Positions 25,808 through 39,000 of a stretch of 64,000 bases of DNA are shown here, in pieces. Under the pieces are notes generated by a model. The model was given only the letters and a program-made list of their open reading frames with translations, did no database searches and was not told the origin of the DNA. Made by a program: the position numbers and the translations under genes. Source of the stretch: Litoditis marina (lineage: Eukaryota > Nematoda > Chromadorea > Rhabditida > Rhabditidae); assembly GCA_964036275.1 (NCBI GenBank), contig OZ038435.1, positions 17,292,632-17,356,631 of the forward strand. The letters are read 5' to 3'. Every line of letters starts with the position of its first letter. The stretch's first letter is position 1.

Positions 25808-28091
25808 TGAGTCGCCGATTCAGCTTCTGCTCCGTAGCTCATAGATAGCTCTTCTTATTCGCTGTTCGCGTGGTCTAGTGAAATATGTGTATGGATTCAG
25901 AATTTCTAGTAATCTACTGTTACTTAATATTCAGGGCTTCGGGTCAATGGAAATATTATGTAAAACTTGAACTCACCATTATCTCCAATAAAGATTAGAT
26001 AACTCGTCGACCAAGCCGCAACGACGATTATTCATGGGTGTATATAGCTATCTATGAGCTATATTCCGTGCAGTTCATTGTCTCTAGCATATTTTCCCGA
26101 ATGTGTTCGAGAGTTCGAGCTTAGTCGTTCGTGAGTAGTGGTTGAGATAAGTCTAGTATTTGCTAGTTGGACATATTTGTGTGGCTAGAAAAACTTTCTG
26201 GGTATGTCAACTCAATATTGTGATAAGGTAATAGTTCACTCGTGGTAATCTCTTGAATGATAATATGAAGTTTAGTTGCGATAAATACTTTTTCGAAATT
26301 AAAGTTGTATTTTGTCAGTCGGTCAGAGCAAACAGGTTATAATACTTTATTACATCTCAAAGTGTAATTATGAACGATGAACCATCGGCAACATTGGTCG
26401 TGCGTTGTCGGGGTGCTCCTCAAATTGTCTAGAAAACTGGAAGAGATATTATTGATGATGTTTCTACCTTTTCTTTTTTCAGATGTTCCTCATGTGTCGA
26501 GGTCGGATGATGGGACAGTCCTCATGTGGTTAAATATTGATGATAATCTTATTTGAGTGATGAAAATTATAGTTACTTTAGAACTTTAGAACTTAATTTG
26601 TTTAATAACTTCCATATAGTTTATTCCCTCTGTTTTCTCCTTCTTCTTCCTCGAGAGGTCAGATAGGTGTACGGGTTGTCTGGGGGTATTCGGAACACTC
26701 ACATCTCCCTCATCACTTGTCTTACCATCTCCAATCAATCTTTTTTGTATCTAAATTTCTTTGTTATGTTAGTCTCTTCATACTTCTAGTCCTATCCCGT
26801 GTGCAAATCAAGTAATACTTTATGAACTTCCCTTTTCAGTTATTTCTTATGAACTTTCAATCCGTTTAATTTATTAGAAAGACAAATAGTATCATCAGGT
26901 GTAAGAGGTTCACAATAGGAGTTTAAAAGTGTGCTAGAAGTAAGGATGACAAGCAGTTCTGGTCAGAGAAGAAGACCTTCAGGCGTAGTTGGGTAGGGAT
27001 ATAGAAGTAATATACGTACTTTTTACGGTTGTTTCTATTCCATGATTCTCTGGAGGTTGCATGTGTACGGTTCAGATTGAAAAATTTAAAGCATCCCTCT
27101 GTAGTCTGGAACTTTGCACAAGTTTTCCAAATCTTCTTCAATGTTTAATATTCAAATTCGTTTTCTCAGAGAAAATACTAACGCACTGCAGCTTTTCGAA
27201 TGAGTGTAGTTTCTGGTGTGAACCTAAGTTCTATTAGAATTACACAACCGATAGCGAGGGTAAACTCTCATGCTCACTTTTCATGAGAAACCGTAGTTAT
27301 GGTTGTAATCTTGTAATTCGAATTGAGGACAGTATAACCTTCTGAGGGATTTTGTGTGGAACACCGAAATACAGCTAAATAAACGATTTGTCTCCGGTCT
27401 ATGGCAAAAGTTGTTGCCTGGCAGACTGTCAGGGAAGGTTTATATGAATCAACTCGCATATAGGCGGCTGTCCTCGTTCATAATGTAGTTCTAGAAACAA
27501 TATATTAAAACGTTGATTATGAGCATTCTATGCACTTTCATAACGTTATATAAGCCATATGTGATTGTACATGGTTTTAACATGATACATAATTTCCCTG
27601 AACAGTTTCACTCACGTGGAACCTCAAGGTCAAAACGTGCCACTCTCGGGGTCATCGAGACCAAACTACAGCGAAGATCTGATTCATCCCCTGCATTTTC
27701 CATTTTTCGGTCAATTTTCTCGCAAGTTTATCCAATAGTTGAATAGTCTGCACTAAGTGATAGTGCAATGGCAGTATTAAAAAAATAAATAATCACATAG
27801 TAGCAATGAGCGAACCTTTCAGCATACACCATCTGAGAACACGAAAACTTTCACAAATCTCCCCGAAGTTCGACAATCAGTGTTCATAGAGAATAAAGAG
27901 TATAAATACAAGTTTGTTTGATAGTCATGGCACAGCAAACCATGTTCACGAAGATTTTGGACTACCTGAGATTTTTACCATAATGTGATGTGAAATGCTC
28001 GTGTTTCAATCAATGAACGTTTCTCATATACCCACATTCACACATACCTGTGGCCAATTGAAAATAGTTTATTGACAAAGTTACTCTCATG

Positions 28092-29201
28092 TACGGATAG
28101 TTGATTCCACTATAACCTCACAACTTTGTTGAAAGCTACAGTAATCCTGCACAACGGCCAAGGCAAAAAAACGTCTAAAAAACTTGAAATTCGACGTTTT
28201 CACAAACACCTTTCTGGTAAACATACATAATTGATACAAACGAACAATTTAAATCTATTTTGGAAACAAATTATTTTTTTGTGTTGATCAACTTTCTGCA
28301 CTCGCCGCCTTTAAATCGTGCACAAGAACATTGTTTGTGTCTAATATCACTGGAACTCACTGAATAACTGTTTAGTACACATACACTAACAAAACAGTTC
28401 AAATTTCAGGCGATTTCGTTCAGAATCAACCGAATACGGTTGAAAATAGTCGTTTTCTGGAAGTGTCAGAATGCAAACTCCTGTACAACAGGATACATGA
28501 GTGGTGAATGCAAATCGAGCAAAAACAGCCGAAACGTAACAAAACAGATTTTTTGTGAATAAATCATCATAAATCATCATTTTCAATGAATTACACGATT
28601 TTTCTCTATCATTCCCGAATCGGCGCTTGTAATACTGCGTTTATTGAGATTTTCGAGCAAATTCAGCTCTTTTCTGTCGACGATGAAGAAAAGTGAGTTC
28701 AAAATTGACAATTTGTCCCATATTTGAGTAATTGAGTGCTGAAAACTTGTTTTCGGGAGTTTTGGCTGTTTTTGCTCGATTTGCATTCACCACTCATGTA
28801 TCCTGTTGTACAGGAGTTTGCATTCTGACACTTCCAGAAAACGACTATTTTCAACCGTATTGGGTTAATTCTGAATGAAATCGCCTAAAACTTGAACTGT
28901 TTTGTTAGTGTATGTGTACTAAACAGTTATTCAGTGAGTTCCAGTGATATTAGACACAAACAATGTTCTTGTGCACGATTTAAAGGCGGCGAGTGCAGAA
29001 AGTTGATCAACATCAAAAAATAATTTGTTTCCAAAATAGACTTAAATTGTTCGTTTATATCAATTATGTATGTTTACCAGAAAGTTTTTTGTGAAAACGT
29101 CGAATTTCAAGTTTTTTAGACGTTTTTTGCCTTGGCTGTTGTGCAGGATTACTGTAGCTTTCGACAAAGTTGTGAGGTTATAGTGGAATCAACTATCCGT
29201 A
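28092..29201. mobile_element. Large palindrome with about 439-bp arms
   Basis: 28092-28530 and 28764-29201 are reverse complements with only scattered differences. The ends read TACGGATAGTTGATTCCAC, and the spacer is about 233 bp. Contains ATTACTGTAGC and CTCGCCGCCTTTAAATC landmarks on both arms. No ORF of note in the arms. It is either a foldback-type element or the young core of a larger inverted duplication. Confidence 0.9.
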
Positions 29202-30700
29202 AATAACAAGGATTTTGTTACTAAACCACTATCCCACTTTCCTATCACAAAATTGAGCCCATGTGGCATGTGTACTAGGTTTACTGATTGACACAGCAGT
29301 ATTTTCCCATCAAGTTGTGTAAAAAAATGTCAGATAGACAAGGTTCTCTATGAAAATGATCTAACTTGCCAAAGTCATAGGCAGCAACTGATTTATATCA
29401 TTTCATAGGTTGTTTATGAAAACATTCATCAGATACAAAACATTCATCAGATACATTCGTATACATTGATATTCATGAAAAGAGATAGTGTACTTTGACA
29501 GCAGCGTAGGTAGCGAATCCTTCAGATTGGTTGACAGTTACCCATTTAGGCACTATTTTTTTTCGAAAAGTTTAACATAAAGTTATTCTTGATTTATTCA
29601 CATTTGTGCAATATTTCACGGAATCTTCCTAACTAACAGGATGTGTAATGTTCACCGTCGAGTTCACCGTCGCCAACGATCATGTACTTTTCTTACAGCA
29701 AAGTTTCACATGATAAAAACTACAACTTCCTAGAAGGAACGGGAAATCTTCGAGCTAAAACACTATAAACAGATGTATCAACCCATTTATGGGTTTTCTA
29801 GAAATTTGTACAAACTTGGTATATCTGTAATGTAGTTTAATCGTTACCCACTATTACTAGTGTCTATGTATATACTTTACATACACCAAAGAAGCATACC
29901 TGTGAAAAGTTCAGTTTGGAACAAAGTACATAAATGCTATACACTTTATCATCTGTAAACGCGTACCAAAAGTTTGCGAAAAATTTATGTCTGTACCTCA
30001 AGAGTAGAGGGCTCCGAACATCATTGTTACCTCTAGAAAGAAAAGTGAAATATATGCGAAGCTATGAAATACTCTCTACAATCATTTCACAATGATAAAA
30101 ACTAGTTGGTACAATGTAAAACTGTTTACATTTGGCGATAGTCAACTGTACATACTATACACTACTCAAACTATTCGGAATGGGACTTTTTTCCGGAAGG
30201 TCTACATTTCAGATCTTATGTCGCAAGTACGGCCACAGGCCTACCGATATATAGTCGACATAATTTCTAATGAGACTCCTACCTACCCATTCAAAGTTGT
30301 AAATTGATTTCTAATGTCAATATCGAAACTGTCCAATAAATTTGGAAACACTCTTTGTAAGATAAGTCAAAATCGAAAGAAGATATCGTTACCGTTTTTG
30401 ATAACATGTACGCAATTAAAGTGGTCGGAAAGTTTGGTAATAATACTGTAAGAGTCTCAGTAGAAATGGAGAAGACAATACTAACGTTTACTCTGGATAT
30501 ATCTTTCCCACTTGCTGGGCTCTTCCGTCCTACAACACAAAGAAAACAATTTTACTAGCATGTACATTCACCGAAAAAGACTACACTAACATTCAAATAT
30601 AGGATACAACAAGTTCGAAAAGTTCAGACGAATGATGAGGTTGCTGTGAGTGTTCGAAATACTCCCAGACAACCCGTACACCTGGCTGACTTCTTTTCAA

Positions 30701-30721
30701 GGGGGGGGGGGGGGGGGGGGG
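30701..30721 (+). repeat. Poly-G run of 21
   Basis: Uninterrupted G21 directly after TTCTTTTCAA. Long G runs are uncommon in this AT-rich window and are prone to assembly length error. Confidence 0.85.
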
Positions 30722-32663
30722 TGACAAAAATCTGCTTCTATTTCTAGAGTTTAGAGTGACTAATTAGATTTAGAAATCACAGCTAGAAAAGTATACTAAC
30801 TAAAATTGAAACACGTAAATCCCATCTGATCCAACAGACATCACGCGAACGATCTGAAAAGTAAATAAAATACATTCAACATAATATGTATAAGATAAAA
30901 ATGAGATGAACAATTCGAATATTCCATTGTTTATAACCATTAACTGATGCACCCCCTTCCTAACTTGCCTTTGCCGATATAGCAAATGTTATAACATGAA
31001 CATGTACCAAACTATCCGATATTAACGGATAGGTCGCCCAAAGATAGCACTGTTAAAGAGAAGTACTATCTAACCAGTACCAGCTTCATTTTATAATCTT
31101 TTACACGTTTAAGAGTAATCCATGTGAATCTCCTCAACACTGAATGGCGGAAAAGTATGTATGAAACACACAATATAATCTTTCAGACTGATGAGAAAAT
31201 GACACAATATTGTTTCCAGCCTCTAGATACCCACATTTGCCTATCCTGATACAGATACAGAATGGTGAACATTCTGTATAAAAATGGTCCATTTATTATT
31301 TATAAATTAGATTACCCCAATTTCGTTCGAAAATAGTCGCACATTATGGGTGAAAAATGAATCGGTTACTCTATTTTGTAGTTTGGTTGCCTAGATGAAA
31401 CACCTGGTTTTAAATAAATTTCTGTAGACAACGAAGTCGTCTGACGTACGGTTACAGAACACGTAATGTATTTGTAATAACTTGCGAAAGTTAACCACTT
31501 TCACAATCCACTTACCCGCTTTTGAGAATGAAATATCATAAAATAGAATATTGAGCAAAATATATAATTATAAGACATTATATTAGATAAATGCGATAGA
31601 TAAAAGCCCGTAAACACCAGTTCAGCCGTCCCCTGAAATGTTACGTTTTGATATACCTCGCATAGCCATGTTTCATTCCGACTCATGAACATTTTTACTC
31701 ACTTCATTGATCTAGGAAACCGTGAAGAGCAAGACCTAGAGGCTGAAATTGGCAGCAGCAGGCGTGAAGCAGACAATTTTCATTCCAAAAATTTCAAAAT
31801 AACTTACGTTAAAACTTGAAAGATTGAAGGACGAGTCCATGTGTGCTTCGGAAGCCGGAAATATCCAGTAATCTGCGGTCGTGGGAACTCTGGAACCAAT
31901 GAGGATTGGAAAACGAAAAGGAAAACAACTATCAAGGTCACATTTTCTGAAAATTCTTCGTATATTCACAACATTAAGAAAAACGGGCCACTATTCTACC
32001 AAACTAAGTTGTTTGTGGAGAAATTGATGCAGATTGATGTGACGGAATTGAAGATCGGGTTCCACTTTAGAGAATGGGCAGCTTCAGCCTTGTTTTGTAT
32101 GAATATAGCACTTTGCAAACTGAGGAGGGTAATTTGTGGACAGTAGCGGTGTTAGAACCTAGAACATACAGTAGCAATTCTTGTCATTAGCGATTTTATC
32201 AGCCATTCAGTAGAGAATCTATAGAAGGTGAGAAAACTTATATCAAATTACAATCAAACTGCTACTGAAGACCTGTATGACAAACTCTGAGAGCTAACAA
32301 AAATCACAACCAGTTGTTGCCGTTGTTGGAGAGTTTCAACTAAACCGCCGTTTTCATCAAACGGCTACTACCAGCACATCCCACCCACAAAGATGAATAA
32401 ACCACAAAAAAGTATGCACATGTGGCACTCGAAACCGGATCCCATAATATTTTCGATGTTCAACCTCGACCAGCGATAATACCCCCTGTCGAAAGTTGAT
32501 CACATGACTGTATGATCATCAAATTAATAAAAAGCTGTTCATTGTAAATGAATAGATTGCCTTGATCTAAATATTATCATACTATGCTACCGATTCTGCA
32601 CCATGGGCGGTATACGTTCTGCAGACGATGCGAAAACCCAGCAAGATCCGGCGAATTCTTTAT

Positions 32664-32862
32664 TTAACCCTGTAGTTCGTTAACCCTAGCAGTTAACTAA
32701 CCGGGTTACCTGGTTAACCCTTTTGTTAACCACTTGGTGACCCCGAATTTCCCTCAAAACACATTGTAAAAAAGGGTTACAAAGGGGTTAACAAAATAGT
32801 TATCCACATAACCCGGTTAATGATTAACTGCTAGGGTTAACGAAAGAAATACCGGGTTCCTT
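32664..32862. mobile_element. GGTTAACCC-rich inverted-repeat element
   Basis: The left side GTTCGTTAACCCTAGCAGTT with AACTAACCGGGTTA is matched in reverse by TAACCCGGTTAATGATTAAC and TGCTAGGGTTAACG. A distant relative of the GGTAACC elements at 7276, 48729 and 50672. Confidence 0.65.
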
Positions 32863-33421
32863 GTGGAATTGGCCTAAGATCTATGTTCACATAGCACACA
32901 TGGAAATGTCCTCATGGTATATGGCAATATCCTAACGATTTACGAGATTAATGCATAATAAAATAGGTTCAAAAACCACTGTAAGCCGCAGTAAAAAATA
33001 TCCGAAGTGGAAAAGTTTTATCAACAAACCAACTAACCTGCAGTATTACGAAAAACATCCTTTCTTCCCCCGGAGAAGCCCTTTTTTGTACAGGAGAACA
33101 ATGAAACAAGTCATAATGCTTCATCATGGTTCTGGAAAGCAAAATGAACAAATAAAGTGGAATTATACCAATAATAAGAGAAACAAAAATAATGAGGTAA
33201 GTACGAGAACTATGATAAAATGATAGCGCAGAGTACCCGAATAATGCACCCAGATATCATTTAAATACACAAAGAGAATTAAAAACGTAAATAGACAACT
33301 AAAATAAGAACTAAACCAAAAAGTTAAAAACGAAAGCCGACCCTATGACGTCACAAACCTAACCGTTCTAAAACGGCATCCTACTAGGAAGGCTCAGACC
33401 CTGTCTCCAGTACAGCTGGAA

Positions 33422-33937
33422 AAGTGGGCGGAGCGCACCGGTGCGTACCGGTACGTACAGGGCAAAAAGTCGATAATTATCAAATTCATTGGTATAATGA
33501 CCAATTTTCGAGCTTTTTTCAATTGTTTTTTTGTCTAACTTCACTTCAGAAGTAGTTTCCAATATTCTGGAAATGAAATAATCGCTTCGCTGTTTTTATA
33601 GCTAATGATTACTCTTTTTCTGCATGTGATTTATTCATATGTGCATCGCAATAATGTATAATATGAAAAATGAGAACCTGATGTTGTTGTTGTTACCATG
33701 AAAGCAATACACACGTTAACGAATGAATCTATCATTTAAACATGCATATATTGAATATAAAGAAAGCGAAATAGTTGTTCTTCAGTCGGATAGATTGGAA
33801 ACTACTTCTAAAGTGAAGTTAGACAAAAAACAATTGAAAAAAGCTCGAAAATTGGTCATTATACCAATGAATTTGATAATTATCGATTTTTTGCCCTGTA
33901 CGTACCGGTACGCACCGGTGCGCCCCGCCCACTCTAA
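33422..33937. mobile_element. Inverted repeat with about 142-bp arms
   Basis: 33422-33563 and 33793-33937 are reverse complements (GGGCGGAGCGCACCGGTGCG on the outside, AAGTGAAGTTAGACAAAAAA inside). The outer GTACCGGTACG block and AAAACGGCATCCTACTAG recur at 23280-23360, suggesting one family. Confidence 0.8.
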
Positions 33938-33949
33938 GACAATGGAGGG

Positions 33950-34090
33950 CCGGTGACCGCCCAACGTTCGCCCACTGACCGCCCAGCGTGCGCCTAGTTG
34001 CCGCCTGACAGCGGGACACTAGGCGCACGCTGGGCGGTTACTAGGCGAACGTTGGGCGGTCACCGAGCGAACGTTGGGCGATCAGTGGGC
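33950..34090. repeat. GC-rich nested palindromes of a GCCCAACGTTCG unit
   Basis: CCGCCCAGCGTGCGCCTAGT is mirrored by ACTAGGCGCACGCTGGGCGG with a short loop, and CGCCCAACGTTCGCC/GGCGAACGTTGGGCG flank it. Similar GGGCGGTC repeats are at 35640-35758. Much more GC-rich than its surroundings. Confidence 0.75.
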
Positions 34091-36038
34091 CGAAAACATC
34101 CAAAAGCTTACGCAGTACATAAATGATGAAAATAATTGTAGGGGTAGTATTCCCTGCTTGTATTTATTATGTATAATGAGATAAATCAATTTAATGATCA
34201 CATTTGAGGCGACAATTAACAAAAATCGAAACAACAATGGAAATATAACAACAAGCGGCGAAAATTTTGAATAAGCTGCCGTTTTAAAACCAGAACAGCA
34301 ACAAAGAATCAGTCTATGAATTATATCACGGAGGTGAGGATGATTTATCAATTTAACCTAGATAAACGGGCTAAAAAATAAGTTTGCCCCAGAAAGTTGA
34401 AACTATTGTTCGAATTGAAAAGCAAGATGGGGCCTTATAAACAGCCTAAAACATAGTATAATAAACAGGCAGTCGGATGCAAATTAGTTAACTAACAGGT
34501 TGACTGGTGACCATCGAATAATTGAAAGTAGAGAAGATAGTACGAATCCGTTTGTTGCGCGAGCCGTCATGTCCTTATTCGTCAGTGTCGAGTTGTTTTC
34601 TGAAATGGGTCATTTTAAATTAGGTAAAGAACGAGTAATGTCATGAGTTTGTTTAGGATCTCTCTTGGGTTGGATTTAGAAGGCAACTACGACGTGAGTA
34701 TGGAACGAAATGGTTCAATCAACAGCTCAATCAGAGAGAGCCTACCCTTAGCGTAACAGCCGAGCCAATAGCGCACTAGCCAGCTTTTCGTAAAGTCGAC
34801 ATTCGGTGACCTTTTTATTTTTCGTAGTTTTCTCCTAGCCTCTGTTTAACCTAGCGAGTAACAACACCGTGGTTTCAGGTATGTGTCTACTTTCTCCAAA
34901 TTTGCGGAGCGAGACCCGGATTCGGTTTTAAATTTCAAGAATTCGGGGTGTTCAAGACAATGAACATACAACTCAAACTAATACGCTACTCGTTGTTGAA
35001 CATTGAACACAGGCTAGCAAAAACGGTACAGAATAGGAATGTTACCGGACTTTGGCCGACGAAATGACCTACGAAATAGCTGGCTGTAAGCTAGCTCTTT
35101 CCCAGCATCAGGAGTTAAAATGAAATGTCAAATAAAATACCATGGGTTTAGCAGATGTCAGTCTGATTTAAAGGAATGAGCAGATTTCAGAAGTAATCAA
35201 CATTGTAAACAGGAATCAACCACATGAATGGATTCTTCAGAGTGACTGACTCTTTAGTTCCACGTTCATTTCGGAACTAATAGATATTAGAAAAATTTAA
35301 ACTTTTACCTTTATAAAAACTAAATTTACCACATTCAACACCAACATACCTCTATATTACCCGAGAAGAGCAATGGAATATTTAGATACCAATAATATAG
35401 ATCCATTATATAAAAAAGAAAACCTGTAAAACTCGCTGTTTTCGAAAAAACGGCGTTTAAACCTCCAAAATAGCATGAATCTTCAAAAATAACAGAACAC
35501 AGCGATATCTGAACAAAAACTAAACAAAAATAAGGATAGAATGATAAATAAATGATATTAAAGGAGAAAACACATTGCAAAATAACAAAATAACTTCAAA
35601 ATTTTCGAATTTCGGGTGCGTCGCGGTCGACCGCTTCGCATGCTTGGAATGGATAAGCTGGCCCATTGACCGCCAGGTGGGCCGACACTGGGCCGACAAT
35701 GGGCGGTCGGTGGGCGGACCACTCAGACTAGGCGGTCACCGGCCCGCCATTGTCTGAGCTTTTCCAGCTGTACTCAGACAGATTCCTGCCAATTAGCATG
35801 CCAATTTTTACGTTAGGCTGCCAACTTCTGCCAATTTTGTCTCCTACCGTAACCCAGAATGAAAAAAAAACATTTTATTCGCGACGTCAACCAGTAAAAA
35901 ATTAGTTCAAACAAATTTTAGTATATTAATATTTAGTATTTTCGCATTCAACTCAGTTCAGAGATAGTCACATAAAGATACATCGTGAAAATATAGTTTT
36001 CATCCATTATTTGCATGTTTTTCACTGCTTACTTATAG

Positions 36039-39000
36039 CTACGTTCTGTATATGATGACGTGTATGGTGATTTGGGAATCGAGGAGGAATTCTTATGTTC
36101 TCATTGTGGTGCGAGAAAGGAGTCGAATTTAGATAAATGTGTCAGTCCGGGATGTATGGGGTGAGTGCTCAGCAACATAAGCTCTAATACTAACTCTAGG
36201 TAAGTCTATGTACTAACTCTACTAATACTACTCTATTAGTATTACTTAAAGTTAAACTCTATGTTACTAGTACTCTATATTAACTCCATAGTACTAGTAC
36301 TAATACTGCGATATATGGTAGCTCTAATACGTCTTGTTAGTAGCATGTTTTTTGCCTGTCCATGCCTGTATGCCTGTAGCATGTTAACGCCTGCCTGTAG
36401 CATGCCTGTAGCATGTTAACATGTTTTTGCACCGTCTCTCACCTGTCCAGATAGGTCAGCCCGCAAGAGATTGTTTCACGCAAGCGAAGTTCCACATCAG
36501 GTCTGTATTCATCATCAGTGTCACTTTACTACGTTTTGGTCTTTGTTGCTTAATGGAGCCGATGTTTCTTTTCTTTTTTTCCCCTGATTTTAAAAGCAAG
36601 ATGTCACGCATAGATTTATAATCGTTTTCAGCATCGAGGAAACATGTTCGACGAGATGGACGATTCTCTTCCGCATGAGGAAGTTGGCAGCTTTCAAGAT
36701 GAAGGCGATATGGATGATGTACAGTTCGTTGGAATGCGAAAGGTGAGGCATGAGGAAATTTCGTTATAATTGTTGTTTATAGAGTTTATTTCGATATGAG
36801 TTCCACTCGTTTTTCTAGTGCCAATAGCGTTATTACATAACATTGTTTTTTTTCTATCATACTCGTGTGTCCGGAAAATGTTGTATTCCAGTCCTACACT
36901 CTACGACCCGTGTTTCTACCCAGGACCGCCCCAGTAACTCCAGTTACTCAGCCCGAAAACCGAGGCGGCCAGACACGTGAGGTTGGGGCTTTTTTTTATG
37001 AACAACGTGGAAGTTCACATCCTGCTATTATTGCAATCCGGCTGTAGTCACAAATCAATATCATTACAGAGCTCCGCATGCACGCCGCCAAAGAAATCCT
37101 TTCCTGACATCCAGATATTTGACTAAATTCGTTATAGGCTATAGACCTTACACATTTCATTTATAATCGTACTTTTTTGTATTACTAGCACTCCGAGTTG
37201 TTTGACTTTTTGTTTGTAATTCTATTTTGTTGTTATAGGCATAATTTGTTATAGATTGTGGTCATTAGCGCCACCGGTTTTTGTTATAGATTGTGGTTTT
37301 TGTTATAGATTGTGGTTAGGTGTTATAGATGTTATACCGGTTTTTTTTGTTACGGTCCTATTGTTGCCGGTCCCAGTCTGCGAGTATGGTCACAGGACCT
37401 TTTATTCATGTGCAAAGATTGTCAGTTTGTTATGTTTGTATTGATTGTTTGATGTTGTTCAGTTTTCACAATGAAAGATATTTTCATTCAAAATCGGAAT
37501 TCTATCGAAACTAGTGGGAAATGTACTGGATATTCGCTCTCTCATCTGTATTTTCATGAAGTCAAGCTGTGACAGAATGTAATTTTATTCCGCTGAAATC
37601 GATGTGAATTGTGTCTCTCAATTCACTCTCCTCCAACGCGACGTTCGAAGCGAGAATAATCAATTTTCTGGTTTACCTTCCGCGTTGAAAACACAATCTG
37701 TCTGGAAAATCACCCTGAGCACACCTGACCCTCTTTTACTCATGGTATACAGTTATTTACTTCTCATATTCACCATATTATAATGGTTAAACAAGTTTTT
37801 TCAACAAAAATCGAATTTTTGAATTTTTTTAGATTACGGTATCTCTGCCAATTGGCGCCAACTCTTGCTAATTAGCGCCAATGTTTCTGAGTACTGGTGC
37901 TGTACCGGTGCAAGCGACGTCTAAGTATAAAAACCATGAAATTTAAAAATTTAAAAAAGTTTAAAATTGGGCTGAATTTCGCATACTGTGGAAAACATGA
38001 CTCGCACCGCAGCCCTCACGATATTTTGCGTATATTCGCAATGACGTCACAAAAATGCGCAACACGGCGTGTAAGCCAATAGCACTCTTGCTCGTTGGAC
38101 CATCAGGACGCGGAGCGGTCAGCTCGCTCGCGTCGCAAATAAACAAGGATTGGCGTTCGGCCACACTTTCCTCGAAATGTTTATAAATATAAAAAGGTTC
38201 TCAAACGATTGAAAATTTGTTTCAAAACAAATAGTGTATTTTAATGGTCTCGATAGCAACGAATCACGGAAATAAAATATAGCATAAAAACATCAATAAC
38301 AACTTTCAACATTGTAAAAACACGATATTTCAACAAAAACCCGAAACATGGCAATAACAGTATAATCAACAACAACGAGCGAGCAAAACAACATTCTGTA
38401 GCATAACCGAAGAAGAAGGCAAAGCTTCGTGGGCGATACGACGAGAACGAAGAAAGTGGAGAAGAGGTGAGGCGGCCCAGATAGTGTGTAACTGTAAAAC
38501 ATAACGTGTGACTGTGAAAATATAATAAGTATTGGGTAATGTTGATTAGGAAACTTGTTAAACGCAGGCAAACAGACAGTAACTTTCCTTTTGGGCACCC
38601 AAGCACAACTCAACAAGAAATGACTCTTGAGACGTCGGAAAAAAGACACAGTTTTGTATCAAACGATAGGTTTTAGCCTAAAAACTATGGCTTCGTGTAA
38701 TTACGACGTCGTTTTGTGGATTGCCAAAATACAAAATTATTGAATTTGCGATTGACGAAAAGTAGTACTTAAAAATGGTACAACAAACATAATATACCTA
38801 TTTTCAGACAAAAACGCCAAAGAGAAGAACCTTCCGGAATCGTCATGTGACGAAGATTGCTTGACGATTGGCGGAATGTGTCACGCGAGATCTGTAATTC
38901 ATTATTGAATCAGCTGTTCTCTACGAAAACTCAATTATTTCCAAGCTAATTAATATGAAATACGTATATTTACATATCATATATAAGAAAGCAATATTCA

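Larger units (their letters stand above)
23110..36038. other. Approximately 13-kb region without a secure gene
   Basis: AT-rich DNA rich in inverted repeats. I see short open frames with local coding look (25236-25807 minus, 26660-26720 minus, 30190-30230 and 30640-30700 plus) but no gene that can be assembled end to end. Individual repeats inside are listed separately. Confidence 0.5.
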